In this document: piece by piece, positions 56,683-64,000 of the stretch
How positions within the stretch are numbered: the first letter of the stretch is position 1
How the letters are laid out: each line of letters opens with the position of its first letter
NCBI RefSeq assembly: GCF_021513175.1
Contig: NZ_CP090953.1
Location: 806,001-870,000, forward strand
Length of the DNA stretch: 64,000 nt
Direction of reading: 5' to 3'
Source of the DNA: Sphingomonas sp. S2-65
GTDB lineage: Bacteria; Pseudomonadota; Alphaproteobacteria; Sphingomonadales; Sphingomonadaceae
Translations under genes and position numbers: made by a program
The notes under the pieces: generated by a model
Seen by the model: the letters and a program-made list of their open reading frames with translations, nothing else
What the model was told of the DNA's origin: nothing
The model's database searches: none

Positions 56683-58074
56683 ATGCGTATCATTCTTGCA
56701 ACGACGTCGGCGCTGGCGCTTGCCGCCTGTGCCGCAGGCCCCGACTATGTCGCACCCAAGCCTCCCCAGACGGCAGGTGGGACATTTGTGGCCACCAACC
56801 CCGCGGTCACCGCAGAGGCAGTCCAAGGCGACTGGTGGCGGCTCTACCAAGATCCCGTGCTCGACCAACTTGTGGCCGATGCCCTGGCCGCGAACACCGA
56901 CGTACGTGAAACGGTGGCCCGCATCGAACGCGCGCGCGCGTTGTTGCGCGGAGCCCGCGCCGACCGGCTTCCGCAGGCGAGCCTGGGTGCAGGCGCCAAT
57001 TATGGACGACAGCCCGAAGCACAGCGGTTCCCCGGAGCCCCGCGCGAGAACTGGCAAGTCGATGTCGGGCTGGACGTCAGTTATGAGGCTGACCTGTTCG
57101 GGCGGCTCTCACGAGGGGTAGAGGCCACGCGAGGGGACCTGGACGCTGCGATCGCCGATGGAGATGCGGTGCGCGTCATCGTCGTGGCGGACACCACGCG
57201 CGCTTATGCCGACGCGGCTTCGGCCGCTGAACGTCTGCGCGTCGCCGAGCGCATCGTGCAATTGCTCGACAAGTCGCTCGACCTGACCGAGCGCCGTCGC
57301 AGCCTCGGCAGCGGAACGCGGCTGGATACGGCCCGGATCGGCGCCTTGCGGAACGAACGCCAGGCGCAGGTGCCGGCGCTAAGAGCCGAGCGGGACGCAG
57401 CGCTGTTCCGGCTGGCGATGCTTACGGGTCGCACGCCGGCCGAGCTGCCGCAGCTTGCGGCTGCGCGAACGACGACGCTCCGCCTGGATCAGCCGATCCC
57501 CGTCGGCGACGGTGCGGCCCTGCTAGCCCGTCGCCCCGACATTCGGGCCGCCGAGCGCCGGCTGGCGGCGGCAACCGCGCGCATCGGCGTAGCCACGGCC
57601 GACCTGTACCCGCGCATCACCCTTGGTGCGTCGGGCGGCTCCACAAGCACCACGTTCGGCGATGTTTTCGGCGCGGGACCTTTGCGGTGGCTGGTGGGCG
57701 GATTGATCAACTGGGCAGTCAATCCGGGACCCGCTCGTGCACGCGTCGCTGCAGCGGAAGCCGGCAGCAGGGAAGCGCTCGCCAGCTTCGATGGGACAGT
57801 GTTGCGCGCGTTGCAGGAGACCGAAACGGCATTGTCCGCGTACGGCAACGCACTCGAGCGCCGCACCGCGCTTCAAGCCGCGCGCAACGAAGCCGAGGCC
57901 GCAGTGAACATCGCGCGCGCGCGGCAGCGTGAGGGCGACATAGACTCGTTGGCGCTGCTCGATGCCGAGCGCACGTTCGCCGACGCCGAGGCGACCTTGG
58001 CGGCTGCGGACGCGTTCATCGCCGTCACCCAGATCGACCTGTTCCGGGCGCTCGGCGGCGGATGGCAAGCATGA
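56683..58074 (+). CDS. Outer-membrane efflux lipoprotein (OprM/NodT type)
   Basis: A 463-residue outer-membrane channel protein. The lipobox LALAAC puts lipidation at Cys16. Two TolC-type repeats follow (GDWWRLYQDPVLDQLVADALAANTDVRETVARIERARALLRGARADRLP and LLARRPDIRAAERRLAAATARIGVATADLYPRITLGASGG). The NodT/OprM length is normal. AGGAGG sits five bases before ATG 56683 and two before ATG 56680, so the second is preferred. The ribosome site overlaps the pump stop. It completes the tripartite pump. Confidence 0.95.
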   Translation: MRIILATTSALALAACAAGPDYVAPKPPQTAGGTFVATNPAVTAEAVQGDWWRLYQDPVLDQLVADALAANTDVRETVARIERARALLRGARADRLPQASLGAGANYGRQPEAQRFPGAPRENWQVDVGLDVSYEADLFGRLSRGVEATRGDLDAAIADGDAVRVIVVADTTRAYADAASAAERLRVAERIVQLLDKSLDLTERRRSLGSGTRLDTARIGALRNERQAQVPALRAERDAALFRLAMLTGRTPAELPQLAAARTTTLRLDQPIPVGDGAALLARRPDIRAAERRLAAATARIGVATADLYPRITLGASGGSTSTTFGDVFGAGPLRWLVGGLINWAVNPGPARARVAAAEAGSREALASFDGTVLRALQETETALSAYGNALERRTALQAARNEAEAAVNIARARQREGDIDSLALLDAERTFADAEATLAAADAFIAVTQIDLFRALGGGWQA

Positions 58075-58112
58075 AGGTGGTCGTGGCTTCCCCAAGGCCC
58101 GCCGGTGCGCGT

Positions 58113-58240
58113 CTACCGCAATCGCGCCTTGAGCAGCGGGCGGAACAGATAGTTCAGCACGCTGCGCTTGCCGGTGAGGAAATCTACTTCGGCCACCATC
58201 CCGGGATGATCGGCAGAATCTCACCTGAACCGGCATGATA
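58113..58240 (-). pseudogene. Remnant: C-terminus of an HlyD-type I secretion adaptor
   Basis: On the minus strand GSGEILPIIPG, a one-base frameshift, then MVAEVDFLTGKRSVLNYLFRP and LLKARLR ending in TAG at 58113-58115. PGMVAEVDxLTGKRSVLxYLxxPL is the very conserved end of HlyD-family periplasmic adaptors of type I secretion systems. Only about 40 codons remain and the break is between PG and MV (one base short in the CCCGGG stretch). No ABC transporter or start is nearby, so it is a relic of a lost secretion operon. Confidence 0.8.
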
Positions 58241-58370
58241 CCCTCCTCGCTGCAAGAGGAGGGTGTCGATTTCGTCATGCATCGCGGCAAGGTGGCGAAG
58301 GAACGATCCGGCGCCATGTGACGAAAAGCCTGGCCGCATAGAGGCGCGGCGGTGTGGGGCGTGCGGTGGG

Positions 58371-58406
58371 CACAAAAAAGCCGCCGCGGGGGTCCCGAGG
58401 CGGCTT
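58371..58406 (-). terminator. Rho-independent terminator, minus strand
   Basis: AAGCCGCC (58378-58385) pairs with GGCGGCTT (58399-58406) around a 13-base loop. On the minus strand the stem is followed by a run of T (the A-run at 58374-58379 on the plus strand). It would stop transcripts coming from the right; no minus-strand gene is left between it and the tRNA remnants, so it too appears to be a leftover. Confidence 0.75.
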
Positions 58407-58615
58407 GTGTTTGGTTGCGGGGACAGGATTTAGCGACGGTAATCTGAGCCCTCAAGTGATTGATGCTCAAGAATATTTCTCTCGCGCACGGCGGGGATAC
58501 CCCCTCCTGTACCCCCACTTGGCCAGAGATGCGGTGAGACGCTCCAATACAGCGCTGATCTGAGACCAGCCACCTGCCCTGCACGAGCTAGCGGCTATTT
58601 TCAGACGTTGCTGCT

Positions 58616-58659
58616 CTCTCACGGTGAAAACACGAGTTCGATTCTCGTAGGGGTCACCA
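58616..58659 (+). tRNA. 3' remnant of tRNA-Glu(CTC), probable attachment site
   Basis: From the anticodon loop CTCTCAC (anticodon CTC) through GGTGA, T-arm ACGAG-TTCGATT-CTCGT (perfect 5-bp stem), acceptor strand AGGGGTC, discriminator A and CCA (58657-58659). The 5' half is missing: the sequence before the loop does not pair with GGTGA and no GACCCCT acceptor strand is seen upstream. Such 3' tRNA fragments are the usual product of integration by tyrosine recombinases. The plus-strand-facing T-arm explains the protein-like minus frame here, which is not a gene. Confidence 0.75.
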
Positions 58660-59246
58660 TCGTCAAGCGGAAAATGGCAGAAAACCGCCACTCCGGACGA
58701 TTTGACTGAAGTCGTCCCCACTTTTCGTCCCACATTTTCTCGCGGCTTCAGTGGCATGAATTGACATGCCGTCGGACAGCGTGTGCGATTTTTTCCCGCA
58801 GCTCGATATCTTCATCGACCGCTTTTAGGCCACTTACGGACTGACCGGTTGCAGCGTCCAAATGGACCGAAGCGGACGCTGGCCGGCGGAACTCAATCAG
58901 CGGGTCCTTGGTTCGAGCCCAAGTGCGTACACCACCTTTTCAATGACTTAACGCCCACTGCAGCCGCAGTCAGATGCCAAGGTAGCGCTTCAGGTAGCGG
59001 ACGCCTTGCGACGCCCTGAGACGTTTCGTGCTGGATTGATGCGATCCCACAATTCTTCCCGGCTTTTGCGGAACGCAGCGGCATGCCTTGGCGCCCGCAA
59101 GCGCGCCTTCACCGCATGCCGTGCGACACGCCTCCTAGCCACGAGCGAGATTAGTTGACTGGATAGCAGAGGTTAGCAATCAGCTTGTGACCCGTGCGTT
59201 ACTCATACAGGCACTCACGCCGCCGACCAGAGCGAAGGACAATGGC
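58660..59246. other. Gene-free scar region
   Basis: Apart from the second tRNA remnant I see no coding sequence here. The stretch 58695-58745 (GTCCCCACTTTTCGTCCCACATTTTC) resembles the DNA that often lies between a tRNA attachment site and an integrase gene, but no integrase frame is present. The 1.1 kb from 58075 to 59246 as a whole holds only remnants. Confidence 0.5.
58895..58934 (+). tRNA. 3' remnant of a second tRNA (type not identified)
   Basis: AATCAGCGGGTC is followed by a T-arm CTTGG-TTCGAGC-CCAAG with perfect 5-bp stem, a 7-base acceptor strand TGCGTAC, A and CCA (58932-58934). No matching 5' acceptor strand (GTACGCA) is seen upstream, so only the 3' part is present. It lies 236 bases after the tRNA-Glu remnant, suggesting repeated integration events at this place. 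Confidence 0.65.
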
Positions 59247-60119
59247 TTGACCGCCTCAAAATCGTTCGCGGTACAGAACTTTCGACACGAGGCAGGAGCC
59301 TTACTTCGGCAATGGCTTACGTCGGACGAGAGCGACGTGCTTGCATCGGTCGACCGGCTGGGGGCGCATGCGATATGGGCCGCCAGCGAAACGAGCGCTC
59401 GGCTGGATCGCAGCGTCGCCTCGCCTCGGTTTGCAGAGGGAATTCTGAAAAGCCTCCAGACCCTAGCGATGAATCTGAACGCACCGACCAAGCGCAATAC
59501 GCGATCTTTGTTCGGGCGTGGCGAAGCGGACGAGGCAAACGTGCAACGTCGGATTGAGGCATTGGTCGAGAGCCTTGAGCGTGAGCGCGACACGGCTGCC
59601 CTATCGCTGATCACGATCGAGAGCGACAGCAAGAAGCTGCATGCCGCTGCTGAGGGACTCGACAACGTAGTAGCGCTGATCCGCGCTTGCGCTGTGATGG
59701 TCGAAGCGGCGGGACGCGAACTACGGTTTGATAGGCCGGACCGAGCCCGGTTTTTCAGTGAGACGGTGGCCGCGCGGCTGCTCGCGCGCGAGCGGGATGT
59801 CGTCACCCAAACCGCAGTGACGCAGCAGGGAATGCTCACGCTGCAATTACTGCTCGAAGGGCAGACTGCGCTTGCGCAAGCGCTGGGCCGCGCGCGTGAC
59901 ACCAGCATCGCTGCGCTGCGCACCGCACTCGCCACGCGGCGCGCGGTGGCGGAAAGCCAGGGCATAGCGCGCCAGGCCGATGCACTTGAGCGGACCGCAC
60001 GGGCGGCCGGGGATGCTCCAGCGCGCGGTGATCTCCAGCGTGCCCTCGACGATGCGGTCGACCAGGCGCGCCGCGCGATCGACGCCGCGCGAGCGGCGCA
60101 GCGCGGCACTGCCCTCTAG
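59247..60119 (+). CDS. TelA-like (toxic anion resistance) family protein
   Basis: A 290-residue, strongly helical cytoplasmic protein. The C-terminal two thirds (RRIEALVESLERERDTAALSLITIESDSKKLHAAAEGLDN..., then RDVVTQTAVTQQGMLTLQLLLEGQTALAQALGRARDTSIAALRTALATRRAVAESQ) follow the coiled-coil pattern of TelA/KlaA proteins. TelA accompanies Ter and XpaC genes in tellurite and stress operons. The start TTG 59247 has AAGGA seven bases upstream; GTG 59187 in the same frame would add 20 residues but has no close ribosome site. It faces the CitE/StiP/HAD operon, which is the metabolic partner of Ter systems. Assignment is by pattern, not by a diagnostic motif. Confidence 0.65.
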   Translation: MTASKSFAVQNFRHEAGALLRQWLTSDESDVLASVDRLGAHAIWAASETSARLDRSVASPRFAEGILKSLQTLAMNLNAPTKRNTRSLFGRGEADEANVQRRIEALVESLERERDTAALSLITIESDSKKLHAAAEGLDNVVALIRACAVMVEAAGRELRFDRPDRARFFSETVAARLLARERDVVTQTAVTQQGMLTLQLLLEGQTALAQALGRARDTSIAALRTALATRRAVAESQGIARQADALERTARAAGDAPARGDLQRALDDAVDQARRAIDAARAAQRGTAL

Positions 60120-60158
60120 CGCGAGTACGATTCGATGCTCTAGCGTGCGAACTAACGC

Positions 60159-60647
60159 ATGCGAGTGGAAAATCGATTGGCTGGATTTCTGGACAGATTG
60201 GCCGGTTGGCTTAGTAGGCCGGTGCCCGCCGCGCCGACATCCGCGAGCAGCGCACCGCCCGTACCACAGATCTCCGCCGAGGATCCCCGACTGCCTGACG
60301 CGTCGCGCCTGCTAGTCGCGCGGCTGCTAGCGCTGGTTGCCGATATCGAAGCGCGAACCCAGGACGACGCGCTGATGGTTTCAGCGCTAACCGAAGTCCG
60401 CCAGATGCGCGACAGCCATCTGCCGCGGCTAATCGGCAGCTATGCCGAGATCCCAGCGAGCCATCGCGCCGAGATCTTCCGCACCACCGGCCGGTCGGCG
60501 AGCTACAACCTCAACCAGGGATTCGAGAAGATGATCGCGCGGCTCGAGACGCTGTCGCGCAGTCTGGCGCAGGAAGATATCGACAGCTTCGCCGACAATC
60601 TCCGCTTCATTGAGCACCGCTACGGCAAGGACGATCCGCTGCCTTAG
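60159..60647 (+). CDS. Small helical protein, possibly XpaC-like
   Basis: A 162-residue protein 39 bases after the TelA-like gene on the same strand. An amphipathic N-terminus (RLAGFLDRLAGWLSRPV) and a Pro/Ala/Ser linker precede a helical domain with DSHLPRLIGSYAEIPASHRAEIF, which recalls the YLPxxLxxYxxIP stretch of XpaC (5-bromo-4-chloroindolyl phosphate hydrolysis) proteins, the usual partners of TelA. No catalytic motif is seen. It ends three bases before the convergent AIM24-like gene. Confidence 0.6.
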   Translation: MRVENRLAGFLDRLAGWLSRPVPAAPTSASSAPPVPQISAEDPRLPDASRLLVARLLALVADIEARTQDDALMVSALTEVRQMRDSHLPRLIGSYAEIPASHRAEIFRTTGRSASYNLNQGFEKMIARLETLSRSLAQEDIDSFADNLRFIEHRYGKDDPLP

Positions 60648-60650
60648 GGC

Positions 60651-61448
60651 TCAGTCGAGCCGCATCGTCGGGGTCAGCCACACCGTGCCGTGCCCGTTGA
60701 ACTGATAGACCAGCCCCTCACCACTGCGCCACGCGTTGCGCAGCCCGCGGACCAGCGGCCGCAGCTCGACCTGCAGCCCGGCCGAATACATCAGCATCAG
60801 ATCGCCATCGACGATCAGTTCTTTCTGTCCGTCGAGCTCGATCACCTCGATCTCGTCGACCGGCACCGGGGCCTCGACGACGAACGCGCCCGCACCGGTC
60901 AGCTTGGGCTGCATCAGCCCGTTGCCCGAGAGGATGCCCTGCACCGAGCGATGGACGTGGGTGGAGACGGCAATGTTGGCGTCGCAGGCGTAGAAGGCGC
61001 CGTCATCGAGGATCAGCGAGTCTTGCGGTCCCTCCATCGCGGCGAGGATGAAGTGCTTTGTGGTGATTTCGGTCCACACTTCGCCATGCCCAGCATAGCG
61101 CGTCGCATAGGCGCTTTCGCCCGAACCCGCCGACGTCATCGCACGCTGGAAGAAGCCGCCAGCGCCGGCATTCTTCTGCATCTCCACCTGGAGCTTTCCA
61201 TGGGCATATTGCAGCGCGCCCGGTTCGAGCAATGCGGCACCGCCGTCGAGTACAATCCGGACCTGGCGCGCCGTTGCGGCATGCGGCGGGTGGAGGTGGA
61301 TCGCCGGGGCGCTGGCGCTGCCGCCCGTGGCTGCTGCCGGCGCCGCGACGGGCTTGCCGAGCGCATAGCTTTTACGCAGCAACTGATGGACCTCGAAGCG
61401 GACGCCGGCGCCCTGCTGCTCGTCGAGCTTGATGCGAAAATCGCTCAC
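60651..61448 (-). CDS. AIM24-family protein
   Basis: A 265-residue beta-rich protein of the AIM24/TIGR00266 group (GGFFQRAMTSAGSGESAYATRYAGHGEVWTEITTKHFILAAM..., LILDDGAFYACDANIAVSTHVHRSVQGILSGNGLMQPKLTGAGAFVVEAP). GTG 61448 with AGGAG seven bases upstream is the start; it overlaps the stop of the CitE-like gene (GTGA). AIM24-like proteins occur in Ter gene clusters. The biochemical role is unknown; the fold is related to the tryptophan RNA-binding attenuator-like/TerD-neighbour set. It is the last gene of a four-gene overlapping operon. Confidence 0.8.
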   Translation of the reverse strand: MSDFRIKLDEQQGAGVRFEVHQLLRKSYALGKPVAAPAAATGGSASAPAIHLHPPHAATARQVRIVLDGGAALLEPGALQYAHGKLQVEMQKNAGAGGFFQRAMTSAGSGESAYATRYAGHGEVWTEITTKHFILAAMEGPQDSLILDDGAFYACDANIAVSTHVHRSVQGILSGNGLMQPKLTGAGAFVVEAPVPVDEIEVIELDGQKELIVDGDLMLMYSAGLQVELRPLVRGLRNAWRSGEGLVYQFNGHGTVWLTPTMRLD

Positions 61449-62389
61449 TGATCGGCTCCTGAAACAAGGCGCAAGGTCGAGGATATGGGATCGGTAACGC
61501 CATAGAGCGCGGCGCGGTCGAGCAGCCGCTTCGCCCAGGCGCGGTGCGTCGCCGGTTCGCACATCACGCCGTCACGCGCGAACACCGCGGGTGCGTCGTC
61601 GGCGAGCATCAGCTGCGCTTCCTCAACCTGCTCGGCCGGCACGGCAAGCGCGGACTGGATCACCGCAACTTGACCGGGGTGGATCGCCGTCTTGGTGAAC
61701 AGGCCATGCTCGATATCGCGCGCGATCTCGTCGCGGAGCAGCGCGGCATCGGCGAATTGCTCGAGCACCGGCGCGCTGAGTGCGAACCCCCAAGGTGCGA
61801 AGCTCGCGACCAGACTGGCGATGATGCTGCCCAGCGGCCCCTCATACGCCGTGCGCCCCACCGTCCGGCGCAGCCCCATCGCGCGGAGAAGATCGTTGCC
61901 GCCGATCCGCAAGGCCAGGATGCGTTCCTGCACGCCTAGCAATTGGTCGCGGAGCCGGCGCATTTCGAACGGGTCGCACGCCTCGCGCGTCTCGAGCGTC
62001 GGCATCAGCCGGTGGCGATCGAGATAGGGCAAAGCCAGATAGGCGGGCATGGTATCGGCATGCGCCTTGGGCAGCACGAAGCCGTCGAGCCGCTCGGCAC
62101 CGGGCATGCAAAGCACATGTTCGAGCATCGCCGCACTGCGCGGGCGTACGAATAACAGCGGATCGCCCGGCTGCGGCAGTCGCGCCGCCAGCGTGCGCAG
62201 GAAAGCGGAGAGGCGAGCCAGCGCAGCGGGCACATCGCGCTCGAGTACCGCGTCCTCAAGACACAGCACCGCCGAGCGCAGCCCCGCGATGCGCTGTGCG
62301 CCGAACAGTGCTTCGGCCAGGTCGTCGCGGGTGCACGGCATGTACAGCGTCGCGCCGAGCGCCAGCGCGGAAAGGCAACCGTCGTTCAT
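61445..62389 (-). CDS. HpcH/HpaI (CitE-like) lyase of the Ter-associated module
   Basis: A 314-residue TIM-barrel protein related to the citrate-lyase beta subunit and HpcH aldolase. LRSAVLCLEDAV holds the metal-binding Glu region, PLLFVRPRS a conserved Arg, FVLPKAH the strand-4 lysine, and FTKTAIHPGQVAVIQSAL the typical C-terminal motif. ATG 62389 overlaps the StiP-like stop (ATGA). In Ter-linked clusters a CitE-like lyase is encoded with a phosphoribosyltransferase and HAD phosphatase and is thought to help make a nucleoside-like metabolite. The true substrate is unknown. Confidence 0.87.
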   Translation of the reverse strand: MNDGCLSALALGATLYMPCTRDDLAEALFGAQRIAGLRSAVLCLEDAVLERDVPAALARLSAFLRTLAARLPQPGDPLLFVRPRSAAMLEHVLCMPGAERLDGFVLPKAHADTMPAYLALPYLDRHRLMPTLETREACDPFEMRRLRDQLLGVQERILALRIGGNDLLRAMGLRRTVGRTAYEGPLGSIIASLVASFAPWGFALSAPVLEQFADAALLRDEIARDIEHGLFTKTAIHPGQVAVIQSALAVPAEQVEEAQLMLADDAPAVFARDGVMCEPATHRAWAKRLLDRAALYGVTDPISSTLRLVSGADQ

Positions 62390-63477
62390 GCGTCGTGCCC
62401 AAGGCTGCGGATGATCGCCACTGCGCGATAGCGCGAGGCGCCGTCGAGCGGCTCGACCGGGATCGCGTGCTCGGCAGCGAGATGCAGCAGATGCGCCACA
62501 TCCGGATCGGTGCGATCGCGTACCAGCAGCCGTTCGGGCATGCGGCGCAGCAACGCGCGCGTCGATTCGGCGATGCCCGGCTTGACCCGGTTGCGATCGC
62601 GCGTCCCCGCGCGCGCCAGCAGCGCCTCGACCATCGCTTCGCACCCCTCGTTTAGCGCGCCGCGCCGTGCCGTGTGGCCTTCGATCGACTGCGGCGTCGC
62701 CGCGGCTGCGCGCGGCGCGATCTCGTCGACAAAGGCGCGCGACAGATCAGCATCGGCATATTGCGGATAGGTGACACAGGCGTGGAAATCGCCAGGCCCG
62801 ACGACGTCGGCGTTGAGGATCGAGCGGCTGACCAGCCCCGAGACCACGCCGTTGAGCAGCCCCGAGGCGATCAGATAGTCGTCGTCGGTCGCGGCGATAT
62901 CGGCCTGACCCGCCGGATCGGCGATCACCGCGAGTTCGGGCGCGAACCCGAACGACGGATCGGCGAGCGCGGCGCGCAGTTCGCCCGCGATCGCACCCTT
63001 GCCGGTCCAGCCATCGACGAACACCGCGTCGGCCGGATCGTGGCGTGCGGCGATGTGCGCGAGCGCGACCCGGTCGATCCCGCGATCCCGGATGATGCTC
63101 ACCGAATAATGCGCGGCGCGGTGCCCCCAGGCGCGCAGCGTTCGCGCGAGCAGCACGCCGATCGGCGTACCCGCGCGCGCCAGCGAAACGATCACCACCT
63201 CGCGCCCCGGGCGGCGCGCGGCGAGATGCGCCGCGAGGTTGGCGACGTCCTGCGCTAGGCGCGCGCCGTTGCGTGCCAGCGCTTCGCGGTACAGCGCCAG
63301 ATAGGCGGGCGTCGGCACGCGTTCGGGCGCGATCATCTCCGAATAATGGCGGCGGCCCGACTGGATCGCCGCTTCCTTGTCGGCGACGCAGGTTGCGGCC
63401 ATCGCCACCGGCTTGAGCAGGAAGGTGACGTCATGGGAAGCGTAGCTGCCCGAAAACGGCGTGACCGGGCTAAGCAT
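62386..63477 (-). CDS. StiP-family / phosphoribosyltransferase-like protein
   Basis: A 363-residue protein of the group annotated as cysteine protease StiP, found in Ter-associated operons. It opens with MLSPVTPFSGSYASHDVTFLLKP; the central part has the phosphoribosyltransferase-like features VVIVSLARAGTPIGVLLAR and VFVDGWTGKGAI (PRPP-loop-like), and the end resembles the PELOTA/TRSP-type RNA-binding part (RVKPGIAESTRALLRRMPERLLVR). The upstream in-frame TTG (63480) is unlikely; ATG 63477 is chosen and overlaps the HAD gene by eight bases. Protease activity is doubtful from sequence; a PRTase role is inferred by Aravind and colleagues for the family. Confidence 0.82.
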   Translation of the reverse strand: MLSPVTPFSGSYASHDVTFLLKPVAMAATCVADKEAAIQSGRRHYSEMIAPERVPTPAYLALYREALARNGARLAQDVANLAAHLAARRPGREVVIVSLARAGTPIGVLLARTLRAWGHRAAHYSVSIIRDRGIDRVALAHIAARHDPADAVFVDGWTGKGAIAGELRAALADPSFGFAPELAVIADPAGQADIAATDDDYLIASGLLNGVVSGLVSRSILNADVVGPGDFHACVTYPQYADADLSRAFVDEIAPRAAAATPQSIEGHTARRGALNEGCEAMVEALLARAGTRDRNRVKPGIAESTRALLRRMPERLLVRDRTDPDVAHLLHLAAEHAIPVEPLDGASRYRAVAIIRSLGHDA

Positions 63478-64000
63478 CAAACATGCCGCCCGCCAATTGC
63501 GACTGCGTCGGCATCATCGCGAAATCGCACAGCCCCATGAACGGCGCATCGGTGTGGCTGTCGCCGATTCCGATCACCGGCGCATCGGGGAAGCGCGCGC
63601 GCAGGCCGGGGAGGATGTGCGCGACGGCGTGGCGCTTACCGAGATAGGGCGGCATCAACGCGACGTTGTTGCCGTTGCGATGATCGGTCCAGCCTTGGGG
63701 TAGCGCCGGGACCGCGGCATTCACCACGGCGTACAACGCGCCGGCGTCAGTACCTGCGTGCTTGGCGAGCGTGTAGAGCGGCAGTTCGCCTTCAGTGAGC
63801 ACGCGGGCGTTGATTGCGACTTGCCTTGCCCGCGCTTGGCTGACGATCGCGTCGGCAAACGCGGCGAGTTGCTCGGCAAAGGGCGCGGCGCGGGCGGCGA
63901 TCGTTTCAGCCCAGCCGGCGTCGATCTCGCCCTCCGGGTCGAGCACCACCCCACCATGCGCGCACACTGCGGCGCGGAACGGGATGCGCGCGCGGCGCAA
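63470..64000 (-). CDS. HAD-superfamily phosphatase, C-terminal part (runs off the window)
   Basis: 176 residues of a HAD hydrolase; the N-terminus with the DxD nucleophile lies beyond base 64000. The cap/core part includes the motif III lysine region (YLGKRHAVAHILPGL) and motif IV GIGDSHTDAPFMGLCDF. It heads the overlapping operon with StiP-like, CitE-like and AIM24-like genes, the standard HAD partner of the Ter-associated biosynthetic set. Substrate probably a sugar or nucleotide phosphate. Confidence 0.82.
   Translation of the reverse strand: MRRARIPFRAAVCAHGGVVLDPEGEIDAGWAETIAARAAPFAEQLAAFADAIVSQARARQVAINARVLTEGELPLYTLAKHAGTDAGALYAVVNAAVPALPQGWTDHRNGNNVALMPPYLGKRHAVAHILPGLRARFPDAPVIGIGDSHTDAPFMGLCDFAMMPTQSQLAGGMFDA

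Noticed and set aside
58354..58563. Small plus-strand frame over the terminator
   Set aside because: It runs through the hairpin at 58378-58406, has no ribosome site and an unstructured product.
58467..58757. Minus-strand frame with PYENRTRVF-like peptide
   Set aside because: This peptide is what the antisense of a tRNA T-arm encodes; it overlies the tRNA-Glu remnant and is not a gene.
58893..59084. Minus-strand frame with THLGSNQGPAD
   Set aside because: Same kind of artefact over the second tRNA remnant.
1..64000. CRISPR arrays, rRNA genes, riboswitches
   Set aside because: No regularly spaced short repeats, rRNA segments or recognisable riboswitch cores were seen.

Overview
The window is high-GC DNA from an alphaproteobacterium, most likely a Sphingomonas or close relative. 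The evidence is the style of its genes: two TonB-dependent receptors, a SapC / cupin-like / tryptophan-halogenase trio, a ManD whose catalytic residues align one position off Novosphingobium ManD, a PaoABC-type aldehyde oxidoreductase and promoters of the TTGAC...GCTANAWC type. No gene for replication, conjugation or phage structure is seen, so it looks chromosomal. 

Layout. (1) 1-14.6 kb is a glucuronoxylan-use locus: SapC end, cupin-like protein, FAD-dependent halogenase, SGNH esterase, LacI repressor, large TonB receptor, GH67 alpha-glucuronidase, GH3, ManD, followed by GH43 and GH35. Three promoters carry a shared LacI-type operator, TGGTAGCG-nTnnCA. GH67 frees glucuronic acid from xylan fragments and ManD acts on mannonate further down the hexuronate pathway, so the genes form one pathway. 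(2) 14,825-33,417 and 33,418-52,008 are two nearly identical 18.6 kb copies in direct tandem. Each carries GH43, GH35, paoCBA, MarR, a second GH43 divergent from a second TonB receptor, an MFS transporter, a carboxylesterase, an acyl-CoA synthetase, a TetR, an SDR and a second TetR. The copies differ at about 19 places, all but one of them 1-4 base indels. Every frameshift in one copy is whole in the other, which looks more like long-read consensus error than decay. GH43 is whole only on the left and a 129-residue gene only on the right. (3) 51.5-58.1 kb is a tripartite RND efflux operon (small unknown protein, adaptor, pump, outer-membrane lipoprotein) behind a promoter overlapped by a palindromic operator, downstream of its likely TetR repressor. 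(4) 58.1-59.2 kb is a scar: a frameshifted tail of an HlyD-type secretion adaptor, a terminator, and two 3' tRNA remnants (one of tRNA-Glu(CTC)) that mark old integration sites. (5) 59.2-64.0 kb resembles the tellurite-resistance-associated (Ter) metabolite module: a TelA-like protein and a small partner face an overlapping operon of HAD phosphatase (cut by the window edge), StiP/phosphoribosyltransferase-like protein, CitE-like lyase and AIM24-like protein. 

Regulation visible in sequence: the LacI operator set; a 24-bp palindrome (TTCATTCAC-N6-GTTAGTGAA) present both between GH43 and the second TonB receptor and in front of the SDR gene, probably bound by the TetR encoded between them; and two ATACCGTnCnGTAT operators around the efflux promoter. 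The main open question is whether the tandem duplication is real or an assembly product.
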